Notes under the pieces: generated by a model
What the model was told of the DNA's origin: nothing
Database searches by the model: none
What the model saw: the letters and a program-made list of their open reading frames with translations, nothing else
Part shown: piece by piece, positions 18,575-26,607 of the stretch
Position numbering within the stretch: position 1 is the first letter of the stretch
How the letters are laid out: each line of letters begins with the position of its first letter
NCBI GenBank assembly: GCA_021568835.1
Contig: JAKGSH010000001.1
Span: 682,001 to 746,000, forward strand
Length of the DNA: 64,000 nucleotides
Source: Streptomyces sp. Tue 6430
GTDB taxonomy: Bacteria > Actinomycetota > Actinomycetes > Streptomycetales > Streptomycetaceae
Direction of reading: 5' to 3'
Translations under genes and position numbers: made by a program

Positions 18575-19332
18575 CTATCCGCGTCCGAGGGTCGTCTCGA
18601 TCTCCTGCACCACCCGCCACAGGGGCGCTCCGCGCCGCGACACGACGACCACCACGTCCTCCGGGTGCCCGGGGTCCCCGCCGCCCTCGGGGTGCCCGGG
18701 GCGGTCCGGCCACCCGGGCGCCGGGGCTCCGGCCGGGGTGCCGAACGCGGACTGCACGTAGCCGAGGGCGTGGTCCACCGTCGCGCACGCGTCGCCCGTG
18801 CCGTCCGAACGCAGCCAGGAGCGCAGCGCGTTGTTGTGGGCGGCGACCACGGCGGCCGCGATCACGTCGGCCCGCAGGTGCCCGCCGGGCCGGCCGGCGA
18901 AGCGGCCCCGGAGGTACTCGGCGAGGGCGCGCTCGTAGCGCCACACCACCGACAGCTCGTACGCGCGCAGCCCCGGCACCTGTTTGGTGAGCCGGTAGCG
19001 CTGCACGGAGAAGGAGGGGTTCTCGGCGTACATCCGCAGCACGAGCCGGGCGGCGTCGCACACCCGGCGCACCGGCTCGTCCCCCTCGTCGCTCGCGGCG
19101 AGGAAGGCGGTCATGTCGGCCAGGCAGCGCTCGTGGTCGGGGAAGACCACGTCCTCCTTGGAGGGGAAGTAGCGGAAGAACGACCGTCGTCCCACCCCGC
19201 GAGGGCCACGATGTCGTCCACGGTGGTCTGTTCGTAGCCCCGCTCCGGGAAGAGCCGGAAGGCCGCCGCGACCAGGGCGTCCCGCATGGGCGGCTTGGCG
19301 CCGGCCGCCTCGGCGCTGTCACTGGAGCTCAT
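18575..19332 (-). CDS. TetR family regulator of the DUF35 locus, frameshifted
   Basis: About 252 residues after repair. The helix-turn-helix begins ERGYEQTTVDDIVALAG and, after restoring one base near 19197, continues V-GRRSFFRYFPSKEDVVFPDHERC, the usual TetR end of the recognition helix. The C-terminal domain is long and ends in a Pro/Gly-rich tract (APAPGWPDRPGHPEGGG) followed by a conserved-looking VVVVVSRRGAPLWRVVQEIE. ATG 19332 is followed upstream by a 13-bp inverted repeat at 19366-19397. Likely represses itself and the DUF35 gene downstream. Confidence 0.8.
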
Positions 19333-19365
19333 GGCAGGGAACGTAACACCCGGCCGAGGGCGATG

Positions 19366-19397
19366 GCACTCAGTTCCCTCCAGGGGGAACCGAGTGC
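19366..19397. promoter_or_regulatory. Long inverted repeat upstream of TetR gene
   Basis: Arms GCACTCAGTTCCC (19366-19378) and GGGAACCGAGTGC (19385-19397) pair at 12 of 13 positions around 6 bases. With the preceding TG (19364) the left arm contains the same TGGCACTCAGT core as the DUF35 site, fitting autoregulation by the TetR protein. Confidence 0.65.
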
Positions 19398-19416
19398 AGT
19401 CGCCGGGGTGGCGCCG

Positions 19417-20265
19417 TCAGAACCGTTCGGCCGCCTCGACCACGTTGGTCAGCAGCATCGCCCGCGTCATCGGACCGACCCCGCCGACCGGCGGCGCGAA
19501 CGACCCCGCGACACCGCTCACGTCCGGGTGGACGTCACCGAGGATGCCCTCGACGGTGCGGGTGAGACCGACGGACAGCACGGTCGCGCCCGGCTTGATC
19601 CAGTCCGGCGTCACCATGTGCGCGACACCGGCCGCCGCGACGACCACGTCCGCCACGCGCGCGTGCGCGGCGACGTCCCGGGTGGCCTCGTGGCACAGGG
19701 TCACGGTGGCGTGCTCGGAGCTGCGGGTCAGCATCAGGCCCAGCGGGCGGCCCACCGTCACACCGCAGCCGATGACGCAGAACTGCCGGCCGGTGATGGC
19801 CACGTGGTTGCGGCGCAGCAGGTCGATGATCCCGCGCGGGGTGCAGGGCAGCGGCGCCGGTATGCCGAGCACCAGCCGGCCCAGGTTGGCCGGGTGCAGG
19901 CCGTCGGCGTCCTTCACCGGGTCGATCAGCTCCAGCACGGCGTGCGTGTCGATGTGCGCGGGCAGCGGGAGCTGCACGATGAACCCGGTGCACGCCGGGT
20001 CGGCGTTCAGCCGCAGCACCGCCGCCTCCACGTCGGCCTGCGAGGCGGTGGCGGGCAGCTCGACGCGGATCGACGCGATGCCGACCTGGGCGCAGTCGCG
20101 GTGCTTGCCGCCGACGTAGGAGCGGCTGCCCGGATCGTCGCCCACGAGGATCGTGCCGAGCCCCGGGGTGATGCCGCGTTCCTTCAACGCCTGCACGCGC
20201 AGGGCGAGTTCGTTCTTGATGTCGGCCGCGGCGGCCTTGCCGTCCAGGAGTGTTGCGGTGGTCAC
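19417..20265 (-). CDS. folD: Methylenetetrahydrofolate dehydrogenase / cyclohydrolase FolD
   Basis: Predicted 282 residues, normal for FolD. It interconverts 5,10-methylene-THF and 10-formyl-THF using NADP(H) in the cytosol. Seen: [19 protein letters not shown] with the catalytic Tyr and Lys (YxxxK), [13 protein letters not shown], the folate loop [26 protein letters not shown], the Rossmann [17 protein letters not shown] and the C-terminal [18 protein letters not shown] 20265 fits the usual family start ([12 protein letters not shown]); no strong ribosome site. Stop lies 20 bases from the TetR operator region. Confidence 0.95.
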   Translation of the reverse strand: MTTATLLDGKAAAADIKNELALRVQALKERGITPGLGTILVGDDPGSRSYVGGKHRDCAQVGIASIRVELPATASQADVEAAVLRLNADPACTGFIVQLPLPAHIDTHAVLELIDPVKDADGLHPANLGRLVLGIPAPLPCTPRGIIDLLRRNHVAITGRQFCVIGCGVTVGRPLGLMLTRSSEHATVTLCHEATRDVAAHARVADVVVAAAGVAHMVTPDWIKPGATVLSVGLTRTVEGILGDVHPDVSGVAGSFAPPVGGVGPMTRAMLLTNVVEAAERF

Positions 20266-20460
20266 GAAAGTCGCGGGCCCTTCAGGAGTACCGAAGACGT
20301 ACAGCGGGGACGACGGGGAGACGACGCTGTCCCGGACCGGTCGTACGGTCCGATACCCGACCCCGTCATCGTACGTCCCGCCCGTACCGGGCCGCCCCGA
20401 CGAGGGCGCCCGCCGCCGGGCCCCGGACGGAACCTCCCGGCACCCCCGACGTACGCTGCC

Positions 20461-20496
20461 CGCACCGCCCGCACCGCCCGCACCGCCCGCACCGCC
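20461..20496. repeat. 9-bp tandem repeat, four copies
   Basis: CGCACCGCC repeated exactly four times, ending at the ribosome site (GAGGAG) of the next gene. Possible variable-number repeat in its leader. Confidence 0.8.
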
Positions 20497-20508
20497 GAGG
20501 AGTCCCGC

Positions 20509-21336
20509 ATGTCCGCCGTCCGTCGCCGTCTCCTCTACGTCACCGACCTCGCCTACGAGGCCCGCGGGCGCCGCTACGGCGACGAGGACGTCTTCCTCAC
20601 CTCCCGGCTGCGCGCCCACTTCGACCTCGCCCTGTGCCACCCCCTGGAGGCGGCCGCGCTGATGGACGCCTTCGACGCCGTCGTCGTCCGCAACAGCGGC
20701 CCCGTCCTCGGCTACCGCGAGGAGTACGACGCCTTCCGCGAGCGGGCGCTGAGCGCCGGCACCCGCGTCTACAACCCGCTCACGGGCCGCGCCGACATGG
20801 CGGGCAAGCAGTACCTCCTCGACCTGAGCGCCGCGGGTTTCCCGGTGATCCCCACCGTCGACCGCCCCGAGGACCTGCACCTGCTGCCCGCGTCCGACCG
20901 CTACGTGGTCAAACCCAAGCTGGGCGCCGACTCCATAGGCCTGCGGATCGTCGCCCCCGACGCCCTGCCGGCCCTCGCCGACGGCGCCACCCTGATCCAG
21001 CCGTGCGTCGACTTCGCCCACGAGATCTCCTTCTACTTCGTCGACGACGACTTCCGGTACGCCCTGTACGCCCCGCACCCCGACCGGCGCTGGCGGCTGG
21101 AGCCGTACGACGCCACCGCGCGGGACCTGGAGTTCGCCCGCCGCTTCGTCGACTGGAACGGCCTTCCGCACGGCATCCAGCGCGTCGACGCCTGCCGCGC
21201 CCCGGACGGCGAGCTGCTGCTGGTCGAGCTGGAGGACCTCAACCCGTACCTCTCCCTGGACGTTCTGGACGACGGGACACGGGACGCCTTCGTCGCCGCG
21301 GTGACCCGTTCCCTGCACGGCTTCCTCGCCGGCTGA
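20509..21336 (+). CDS. ATP-grasp-like protein (RimK/glutathione-synthase-like), function unknown
   Basis: Predicted 275 residues. Features of the ATP-grasp fold: [20 protein letters not shown] and [16 protein letters not shown] (start of the ATP lid), [16 protein letters not shown] with the ATP-binding Lys, [20 protein letters not shown] and a C-terminal [16 protein letters not shown] where E and N would bind metal. So it may ligate an amine to a carboxylate, but partner and product are unknown. It is short for the family. ATG 20509 follows GAGGAG. No adjacent peptide or biosynthesis gene. Confidence 0.65.
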   Translation: MSAVRRRLLYVTDLAYEARGRRYGDEDVFLTSRLRAHFDLALCHPLEAAALMDAFDAVVVRNSGPVLGYREEYDAFRERALSAGTRVYNPLTGRADMAGKQYLLDLSAAGFPVIPTVDRPEDLHLLPASDRYVVKPKLGADSIGLRIVAPDALPALADGATLIQPCVDFAHEISFYFVDDDFRYALYAPHPDRRWRLEPYDATARDLEFARRFVDWNGLPHGIQRVDACRAPDGELLLVELEDLNPYLSLDVLDDGTRDAFVAAVTRSLHGFLAG

Positions 21337-21416
21337 ACCCCGCCGCCCCCGCGTCCGTATCCCTCCCCGGGAACGCGGGGAGACCGGTACGGAAGCCGGT
21401 ACGGAGGGAGAGCAGC

Positions 21417-22126
21417 GTGCCGACAGCGGACGAGCCCGGAAGGCCGCACGAACGCCCGGTCCTGGAACCCGTCCGGGTCCTCAGACCGCGCAACACCGAC
21501 GCCCTCGCGGAGCTGTTCCGCGAACTGGACGAGGACAAGGGCACCCCCGAACACGCTCGGAACATCTGGGGCACTCGGGACAACAGGAATAGAAGGGACA
21601 GTAGGGACGTCGAGGACACCGGGGTCTACGACAGCGTCCCCCTGCCGTCCGAGGAGCGGACCCAGGAACTCCCGCCGGTGCCGGCCGCGAAGCCGTCCGC
21701 CGCCCGCGGTCCCGGACCGCGCCGGGGCGTCGCCGCCGCGGCCGCCGTGCTCGCGGCGGCGCTCGTCGGGTTCGGCTGCGCCCTCCTGCTGCCGGACGGC
21801 GGCCGGGACACCACCGCCCGGACCCTCCCGGCCGCCACCGCACCCGCCACCGCACCCGCCACCGCCGCCGTCACCGCCGCGCCCCGGCCGACCCCGACGG
21901 CCCCGGCACCCTCCGCGAGGGCGCCACCGGCCCGGAGGTCGCCGACCTCCAGCAGCGCCTGCGGCGCATCCCGGACGTCTACGACGACGGCGCCACCGAC
22001 GGCCGCTACGACACCGTCCTCACCGAGGCCGTGGCCCGCTTCCAGCTCTGGTACGGCATCCGCGGCGACGAGAGCGGCGTCTACGGCGACGACACCCGCC
22101 GCGACCTGGAGTCGCGCACCGGCTGA
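21417..22126 (+). CDS. Membrane-anchored peptidoglycan-binding protein, frameshifted
   Basis: About 236 residues after repair. N-terminal cytosolic region of about 100 residues with the motif [22 protein letters not shown] and an Asn/Arg/Asp-rich stretch, then one membrane helix ([22 protein letters not shown]), a Thr/Ala/Pro linker, and a peptidoglycan-binding type 1 domain: [20 protein letters not shown] and [16 protein letters not shown]. The break near 21903 is one missing G in GCCCCGGCACC. GTG 21417 follows GGAGGGAG. Presumably senses or tethers to the cell wall. Confidence 0.75.
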
Positions 22127-22132
22127 CGGGTG

Positions 22133-24526
22133 CTACGCGGGATGTTCGTCCTCGCCGGGCACCCGGATGTCCAGTACGCACACGTCGTCCCGCTGCTCCG
22201 GCTCCAGCAGTGCCCCGAGCAGCCGGCCCAGCGGGGCCGAGCCGGCCGTGCCCGGCAGCACGGCGGCGCGGGCCAGCCGCTCCAGGCCGTCGTCGATGCA
22301 CTCCGAGGGCCGTTCGACCAGGCCGTCGGTGTACAGCACCAGGCGGTCGCCAGGTTCGAGAAGGCACTCGGACTCCTGGTAGCGCGCGGTGTCGGCCGCG
22401 CCGAGCAGCATCCCGAAGGGCCGGTCGAGGTAGCGGGCCTCGCCGTCCCGCACCAGCAGGGGCGGCGGATGGCCCGCCTGCGCCCAGACCAGCCGCCGTT
22501 CGCGGGGGTTGTAGCGGGCCAGGACCATGGTCGCCGTGCCCTGCGGGTCGCGGGAGTGCAGCAGCAGGGCGTTGAGCCGGGCGAGCGCGCCGGTCAGCGA
22601 CGAGCCGGTGATGACCATGCCCTTGGCGGTGAAGCGCAGCAGGGCCATCGCGGCGACCGCGTCGACGCCGTGCCCGGCCACGTCGCCCACCACGAACAGG
22701 GCGTCACCGTCGGGCAGTTCGATGGCGCTGAACCAGTCGCCGCCGACGTTGAGGCCCGACTGGGCGGGCAGGTAGGCGATGTCGACCCGCAGTCCCGAGA
22801 GGCGTACGGGCTCTTTCGGCAGCGGGAGCAGCGCGTCCTGGAGCCGGGCCGCCATCGTGCGTTCGGCCTGCAGCACGCCGTGCTGGGTGAGGATGGCCCG
22901 CTCGCTGGCGACGAGGGCGAGTTCGGCGCTGCGTTGCGCGGTGATGTCCTGGACGAAGCCGTGGACCTCGACCGGGGTGCCCCGGTCGTCCGGCACGGTC
23001 TCGGCGACGAGTCGCAGGTGCCGGGCCCCGTCGTGGGCGGGGATCCGGAACGGCACGTCGCACGGCCGGCCCTCCAGCACCAGGTCCGTGACGGCGCGCG
23101 CCACCGCGGGCATGTCCGCGGGCAGCGCCAGGCTCGGCAGCCGGGCCAGCGGCACGGCGCCCCGCACGGGGTCGCGGCCGAGGACGGAGAAGGCCTGGGA
23201 GGACCAGTTCACCTCGTCGGTGACCAGGTGCCAGCTGGCCCAGCCGAGGTTGCCGAGCCGCTGCACGTCCGCGAGCCGCTGCTCCTGCCGGTCCGAGGGG
23301 TCGTGCCGGATCCAGTTGAGGACCAGCCCGTCGCCCAGCCGCGCCACCCGCGCCGAGTAGGTGGACAGCTCGCCGCCCCCGGCCACGACGTGCTGCCGGG
23401 CGAACGGCCCGCTCTCGTACGGCTGTCCGGACGTCAGGGTGTCCAGGCAGCCCTGCCACAGGGGTTCCCCGGCCGTCCCCGGCCAGCACTCCAGGAAGCG
23501 CAGCCCGAGCAGTTCCCGGCCCCGGCGGCCGACGGCGTCGGAGGTGTCCGCGGTGGCGGCGTCGATGCGGAAGTCCTCGACGTCCCCGGACGGGGAGCGC
23601 AGCGGGGTGAGCAGGACCGAGGCGCCCGGGAGCCGGTCGAACACCGTCCGCACCGCCTCCGCGTCCGCGTCGATCGCGGGGTCCTGCCGGATGCCGAACA
23701 TCCGCAGCGGGCCCGCGCACAGCCGGGCGGCGGCGAGCAGGTGCTGACGGACGGCGGGGGCGAACGGCTCGGTGCGGCGCCGGAGCACGCCGATGGCGAC
23801 GTCGGCGGACCGGCCCCCGTTCGTCACGGGCAGCCAGGCGCGGGTCGGCCACCGCTCGGCGGGTTCCCCGATCAGCTGGTAGCGCCACCGGTCCGCCCGC
23901 GTGTTCTCCAGCCAGCGCGCCTCACCGGAGTCGAGGGCGTCCAGCGCGGCTATCCCGCTCAGCGGCGGCACCCGGCGCCACTGCTCGACGAGCACGTCGT
24001 CCACGCCCGCGTGTCCGACGAGTTCGAGTCCGCCGGCCGGCAGCCGCGTGAAGATCATCACGGCCTCGGCCCCGGTGTCCGGCGGGAGGTGGTCGAGCAG
24101 GCAGCGGGCGAGGTCCTGCGGTCCGCCGACCCGGACCAGCGCCCGGGCGAAACGGGCCAGGGCCTCGCCGTCGGGTTCCGCGCCGGGCGGCGCGGGCGAC
24201 GGCGGGCGGTCGGTGACGTCGTCGGCGCGGGGCGGCCGCACGGCCGTGCGGCCGGACGGGGCCAGGTCCCCGAGGGTGATCCAGCACTCCTCGAGCAGGG
24301 TCCGGCGGGCGTCCTCGGCCCGCCGCTGGAGCTCCTCGTGGGCGGCGGCCAGGGAGCAGCCGGTACGGGCCATGAGAGCGCCCCTGGCACGCTCCAGCAC
24401 CACCGAGGCCGCGGCCTTCTCCTGAAGCCGGTCGAGCTCGGCGCGTTGGCGTGCGACGACCTTGGCCAGGGCGGCCAGATCGGGGAGGGTGCCGGCCTCG
24501 GAGGGCCGGGCGGCTTCGCTCGTCAC
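22133..24526 (-). CDS. Multidomain PP2C (SpoIIE/RsbU-type) phosphatase with ANTAR-like, GAF and PAS regions
   Basis: Predicted 797 residues. N-terminus: coiled VVARQRAELDRLQEKAAASV followed by VLERARGALMARTGCSLAAAHEELQRRAEDARRTL, which resembles an ANTAR RNA-binding domain. Then a GAF-like part (about 130-270), PAS-like part with SWHLVTDEVNWSSQAFSVLG and PAC-like FVQDITAQRSAEL, then the SpoIIE phosphatase: LSGLRVDIAYLPAQSGLNVGGDWF, VVGDVAGHGVDAVAAMALLRF, LYTDGLVERP and QRDDVCVLDI. Such proteins dephosphorylate anti-sigma antagonists to free stress sigma factors. An ANTAR-like segment at the front is less usual. Its stop lies seven bases from the end of the convergent peptidoglycan-binding gene. 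Confidence 0.85.
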   Translation of the reverse strand: MTSEAARPSEAGTLPDLAALAKVVARQRAELDRLQEKAAASVVLERARGALMARTGCSLAAAHEELQRRAEDARRTLLEECWITLGDLAPSGRTAVRPPRADDVTDRPPSPAPPGAEPDGEALARFARALVRVGGPQDLARCLLDHLPPDTGAEAVMIFTRLPAGGLELVGHAGVDDVLVEQWRRVPPLSGIAALDALDSGEARWLENTRADRWRYQLIGEPAERWPTRAWLPVTNGGRSADVAIGVLRRRTEPFAPAVRQHLLAAARLCAGPLRMFGIRQDPAIDADAEAVRTVFDRLPGASVLLTPLRSPSGDVEDFRIDAATADTSDAVGRRGRELLGLRFLECWPGTAGEPLWQGCLDTLTSGQPYESGPFARQHVVAGGGELSTYSARVARLGDGLVLNWIRHDPSDRQEQRLADVQRLGNLGWASWHLVTDEVNWSSQAFSVLGRDPVRGAVPLARLPSLALPADMPAVARAVTDLVLEGRPCDVPFRIPAHDGARHLRLVAETVPDDRGTPVEVHGFVQDITAQRSAELALVASERAILTQHGVLQAERTMAARLQDALLPLPKEPVRLSGLRVDIAYLPAQSGLNVGGDWFSAIELPDGDALFVVGDVAGHGVDAVAAMALLRFTAKGMVITGSSLTGALARLNALLLHSRDPQGTATMVLARYNPRERRLVWAQAGHPPPLLVRDGEARYLDRPFGMLLGAADTARYQESECLLEPGDRLVLYTDGLVERPSECIDDGLERLARAAVLPGTAGSAPLGRLLGALLEPEQRDDVCVLDIRVPGEDEHPA

Positions 24527-24626
24527 GTCTCGAGGATCGCATACCGGCCGGAGTCCGGGCAGGGCCTTCCGGCACCGCTCCCGCCAGCGGTGACGCGGGC
24601 CGGGCGGACGAAGCGGAGGATGTGAT

Positions 24627-25001
24627 TCAGCGTCCGGGGCCGCTCTCCACGAGCGCCTCGGAGACCGCGCGCACACTGCGGGCGATGTGCTGGAGCTGCA
24701 TCACCTCGGCGGCGTACAGCTTGATCGTGTGTTCGATGACGGACTCGGGCAGGCCGAGGCGCGGCAGGTCGGCGCGGGCGGTCTGGAGCGCGGTGCGGGC
24801 CACCCGGATCTCGTGCTCGACCTGGATCCGCGCATGGCGCGCGAGCAGCACCGGGTGGCGCAGCAGCGCGGGGTAGCTCGCGTAGCGCGCGGGGACCAGT
24901 TCGCGCAGCCACTTGGCAGCGGAGCGCTCCCAGTCGTAGCTGCCGGGGGTCTTGACCTGGCACGGCCAGTCCGGGCTGATGCGCGTCGTCGTCAGAGGCA
25001 T
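24627..25001 (-). CDS. Hypothetical helical protein
   Basis: Predicted 124 residues starting MPLTTTRISPDWPCQVKTPG and SYDWERSAAKWLRELVPARY, then long helices (ALLRHPVLLARHARIQVEHEI; LYAAEVMQLQHIARSVRAVSE). No signal, membrane segment or known motif. GC3-rich codon use supports a real gene; GGAAG lies a few bases upstream. Not recognised. Confidence 0.6.
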   Translation of the reverse strand: MPLTTTRISPDWPCQVKTPGSYDWERSAAKWLRELVPARYASYPALLRHPVLLARHARIQVEHEIRVARTALQTARADLPRLGLPESVIEHTIKLYAAEVMQLQHIARSVRAVSEALVESGPGR

Positions 25002-25319
25002 GGTGATCGCTTCCGGGTGTCTGTCGTCGTGACGGGTGGTCCGACGGTTCTGGGCGGCCCCGGCCCAGGGGATGACCGGGGCCGCCGCGGGCGCTCGTTC
25101 CGGCGAGGCCCCGAGCGCCCTCGGCGCCGACGCGGGTGGGTGACGGCGGCTTCGGGTGCTCGTTCTGGTGCCCTTGGCGGGCGGGTGCGGCCGTGAGCAG
25201 TATTTATATATGCCGTCCGCTTTGCAAGACGTATGAAAACATTCATGTGTGATGCGTTCGCGATGATCCGCCGGCGATTCCGAGGGGAGTGGGTGGAGGA
25301 ACCGGCGGTCGGCGCCGGG
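25002..25319. other. Intergenic region with an AT-rich patch
   Basis: About 320 bases with no gene. At 25200-25246 the composition drops sharply (TATTTATATATGCC, TTTGCAAGACGTATGAAAAC) and contains the palindrome ATGAA-AACA-TTCAT at 25233-25246. This could be the promoter of the hypothetical gene starting at 25001, some 200 bases away, or an operator. Confidence 0.4.
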
Positions 25320-26239
25320 TCATTCCCGCAGGAAGAACTGGTGCTGCTCGGCGATCTGCTCGTACTCCTCCAGCCGCGCCTGGGTCCGTTCCGGACCGGC
25401 GTCCGTCATGGCCTGGAGCAGCGCCGCGGCCATCACGCCGGGGGCGGCGTAGGAGTCGAACACCAGGCGGGAGCCGGTCCCGGTGGCGAACGTGACGTCG
25501 GCCTCGTCGGCCATCGGCCCCAGCGCCAGGTCGGTGACGAGCGCGACCCTGAGCCCGGCGCTGCGCGCGACCCGCATCGCGGTCAGCGTCTCCTGCGCGT
25601 GCCGGGGCATCGAGAACGCCAGCACCCACGTCCCGCCCGCCTCCCGGGACTGCAGCAGGGCGTCGTACGCGACGCTGCCGCCCCGGGTCACCAGCCGTAC
25701 GTCCGGGTGGATGCGGCGGGCGGCGTAGGCGAAGTACTCCGCCAGCGAGACCGAGATGCGCAGGCCCAGGACGGTCAGCGGGGTGGAGGCCGACAGCTGC
25801 CGGCCCACGTCGATGACCCGGTCCGGGTCGGCGAAGTCGCGGCGCAGGTTCTCCAGGTTCTCCAGCTCCGCGTCGACCGCCGCCTGGAGTTCGTTGCTCC
25901 GGTTCTCCTCCGCCGCCGGACCGCCCGAGAGCGTGCCGAGCGCGATCGACTGGAGCCTCTCCCGCAGCGCCGGGTAGCCGCTGAAGCCGACCGCCGCCGC
26001 GAACCGGGTCACCGAGGGCTGGCTGACCCCGACCCGCTCGGCCAGGTCGGTGATCGACAGGAACGCCGCCTCGGTGAGGTGCTCGATCAGGTACTGGGCG
26101 ATGCGCCGCTGCCCGGGGACAGATGGGGCCCGTCGAACAGCGTCCTGAGCCGGGAGGTCGAGGACACCTCCGCCTCCGGACCGGTCCTGCCCGAGGTGAT
26201 CGTGGTCGCCTGTGCGCGTGCCTGCTGGGGCGATGGCAC
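25320..26239 (-). CDS. RpiR family transcriptional regulator, frameshifted
   Basis: About 306 residues after repair. N-terminal HTH_6 domain: IAQYLIEHLTEAAFLSITDL and AERVGVSQPSVTRFAAAVGF; C-terminal SIS domain (about 150-290) with TPLTVLGLRISVSLAEYFAY, GTWVLAFSMPRHAQETL and LRVALVTDLALGPMADEAD, which senses sugar phosphates or related ligands. One base is missing near 26117 (CTGTCCCCGGGCAGCGG); repaired text reads LSPGQRRIAQ. GTG 26239 chosen for the GGAGGAG site just upstream; ATG 26275 is an alternative. Its targets are not evident. Confidence 0.8.
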
Positions 26240-26607
26240 CGGTTCTCCTCCGTGTTCTCCCACGAGGCTCAACATAGCCCACGGACCGTGCCCGGCCGGG
26301 TGCGCGAGAGAGCGGGCCGGGGCCCGGGGAGGGGCGGCGGACCGGAGGGGGACGGGGTGTCACGGGGTGCGGGGCGCGTGGGCGGGAGGGGCTGGTGGAG
26401 GGGGGTGAGGAGGCGCGAGGGCCGGGGGAGGGGAACGTGCGGGTGCGGGGGCCGGGGAGCGTGTGGGTGCGGGAGGGAGAGGTCCGGTGGGACGGTGGGC
26501 GACGGTGTACGGGCGGGAGCGGTTCCCCGGGGTCGCGCGACCCGGCGCCGGGCGGGTGCGGGTGTCTGCGCCCGCCCGGCGCCGGACCGCTCCCGCCCGT
26601 CAGGGCG
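26240..26607. other. G-rich skewed intergenic region
   Basis: No gene. From about 26310 to 26510 the plus strand is extremely G-rich and C-poor (GGAGGGGCGG, GGAGGGGGACGGGG, GGAGGGGGGTGAGGAGG, GGGGGAGGGG). Repeated runs of three or more G could fold as G-quadruplexes. It separates the divergent-looking ends of the RpiR (start) and PAP2 (stop) genes. Confidence 0.55.
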
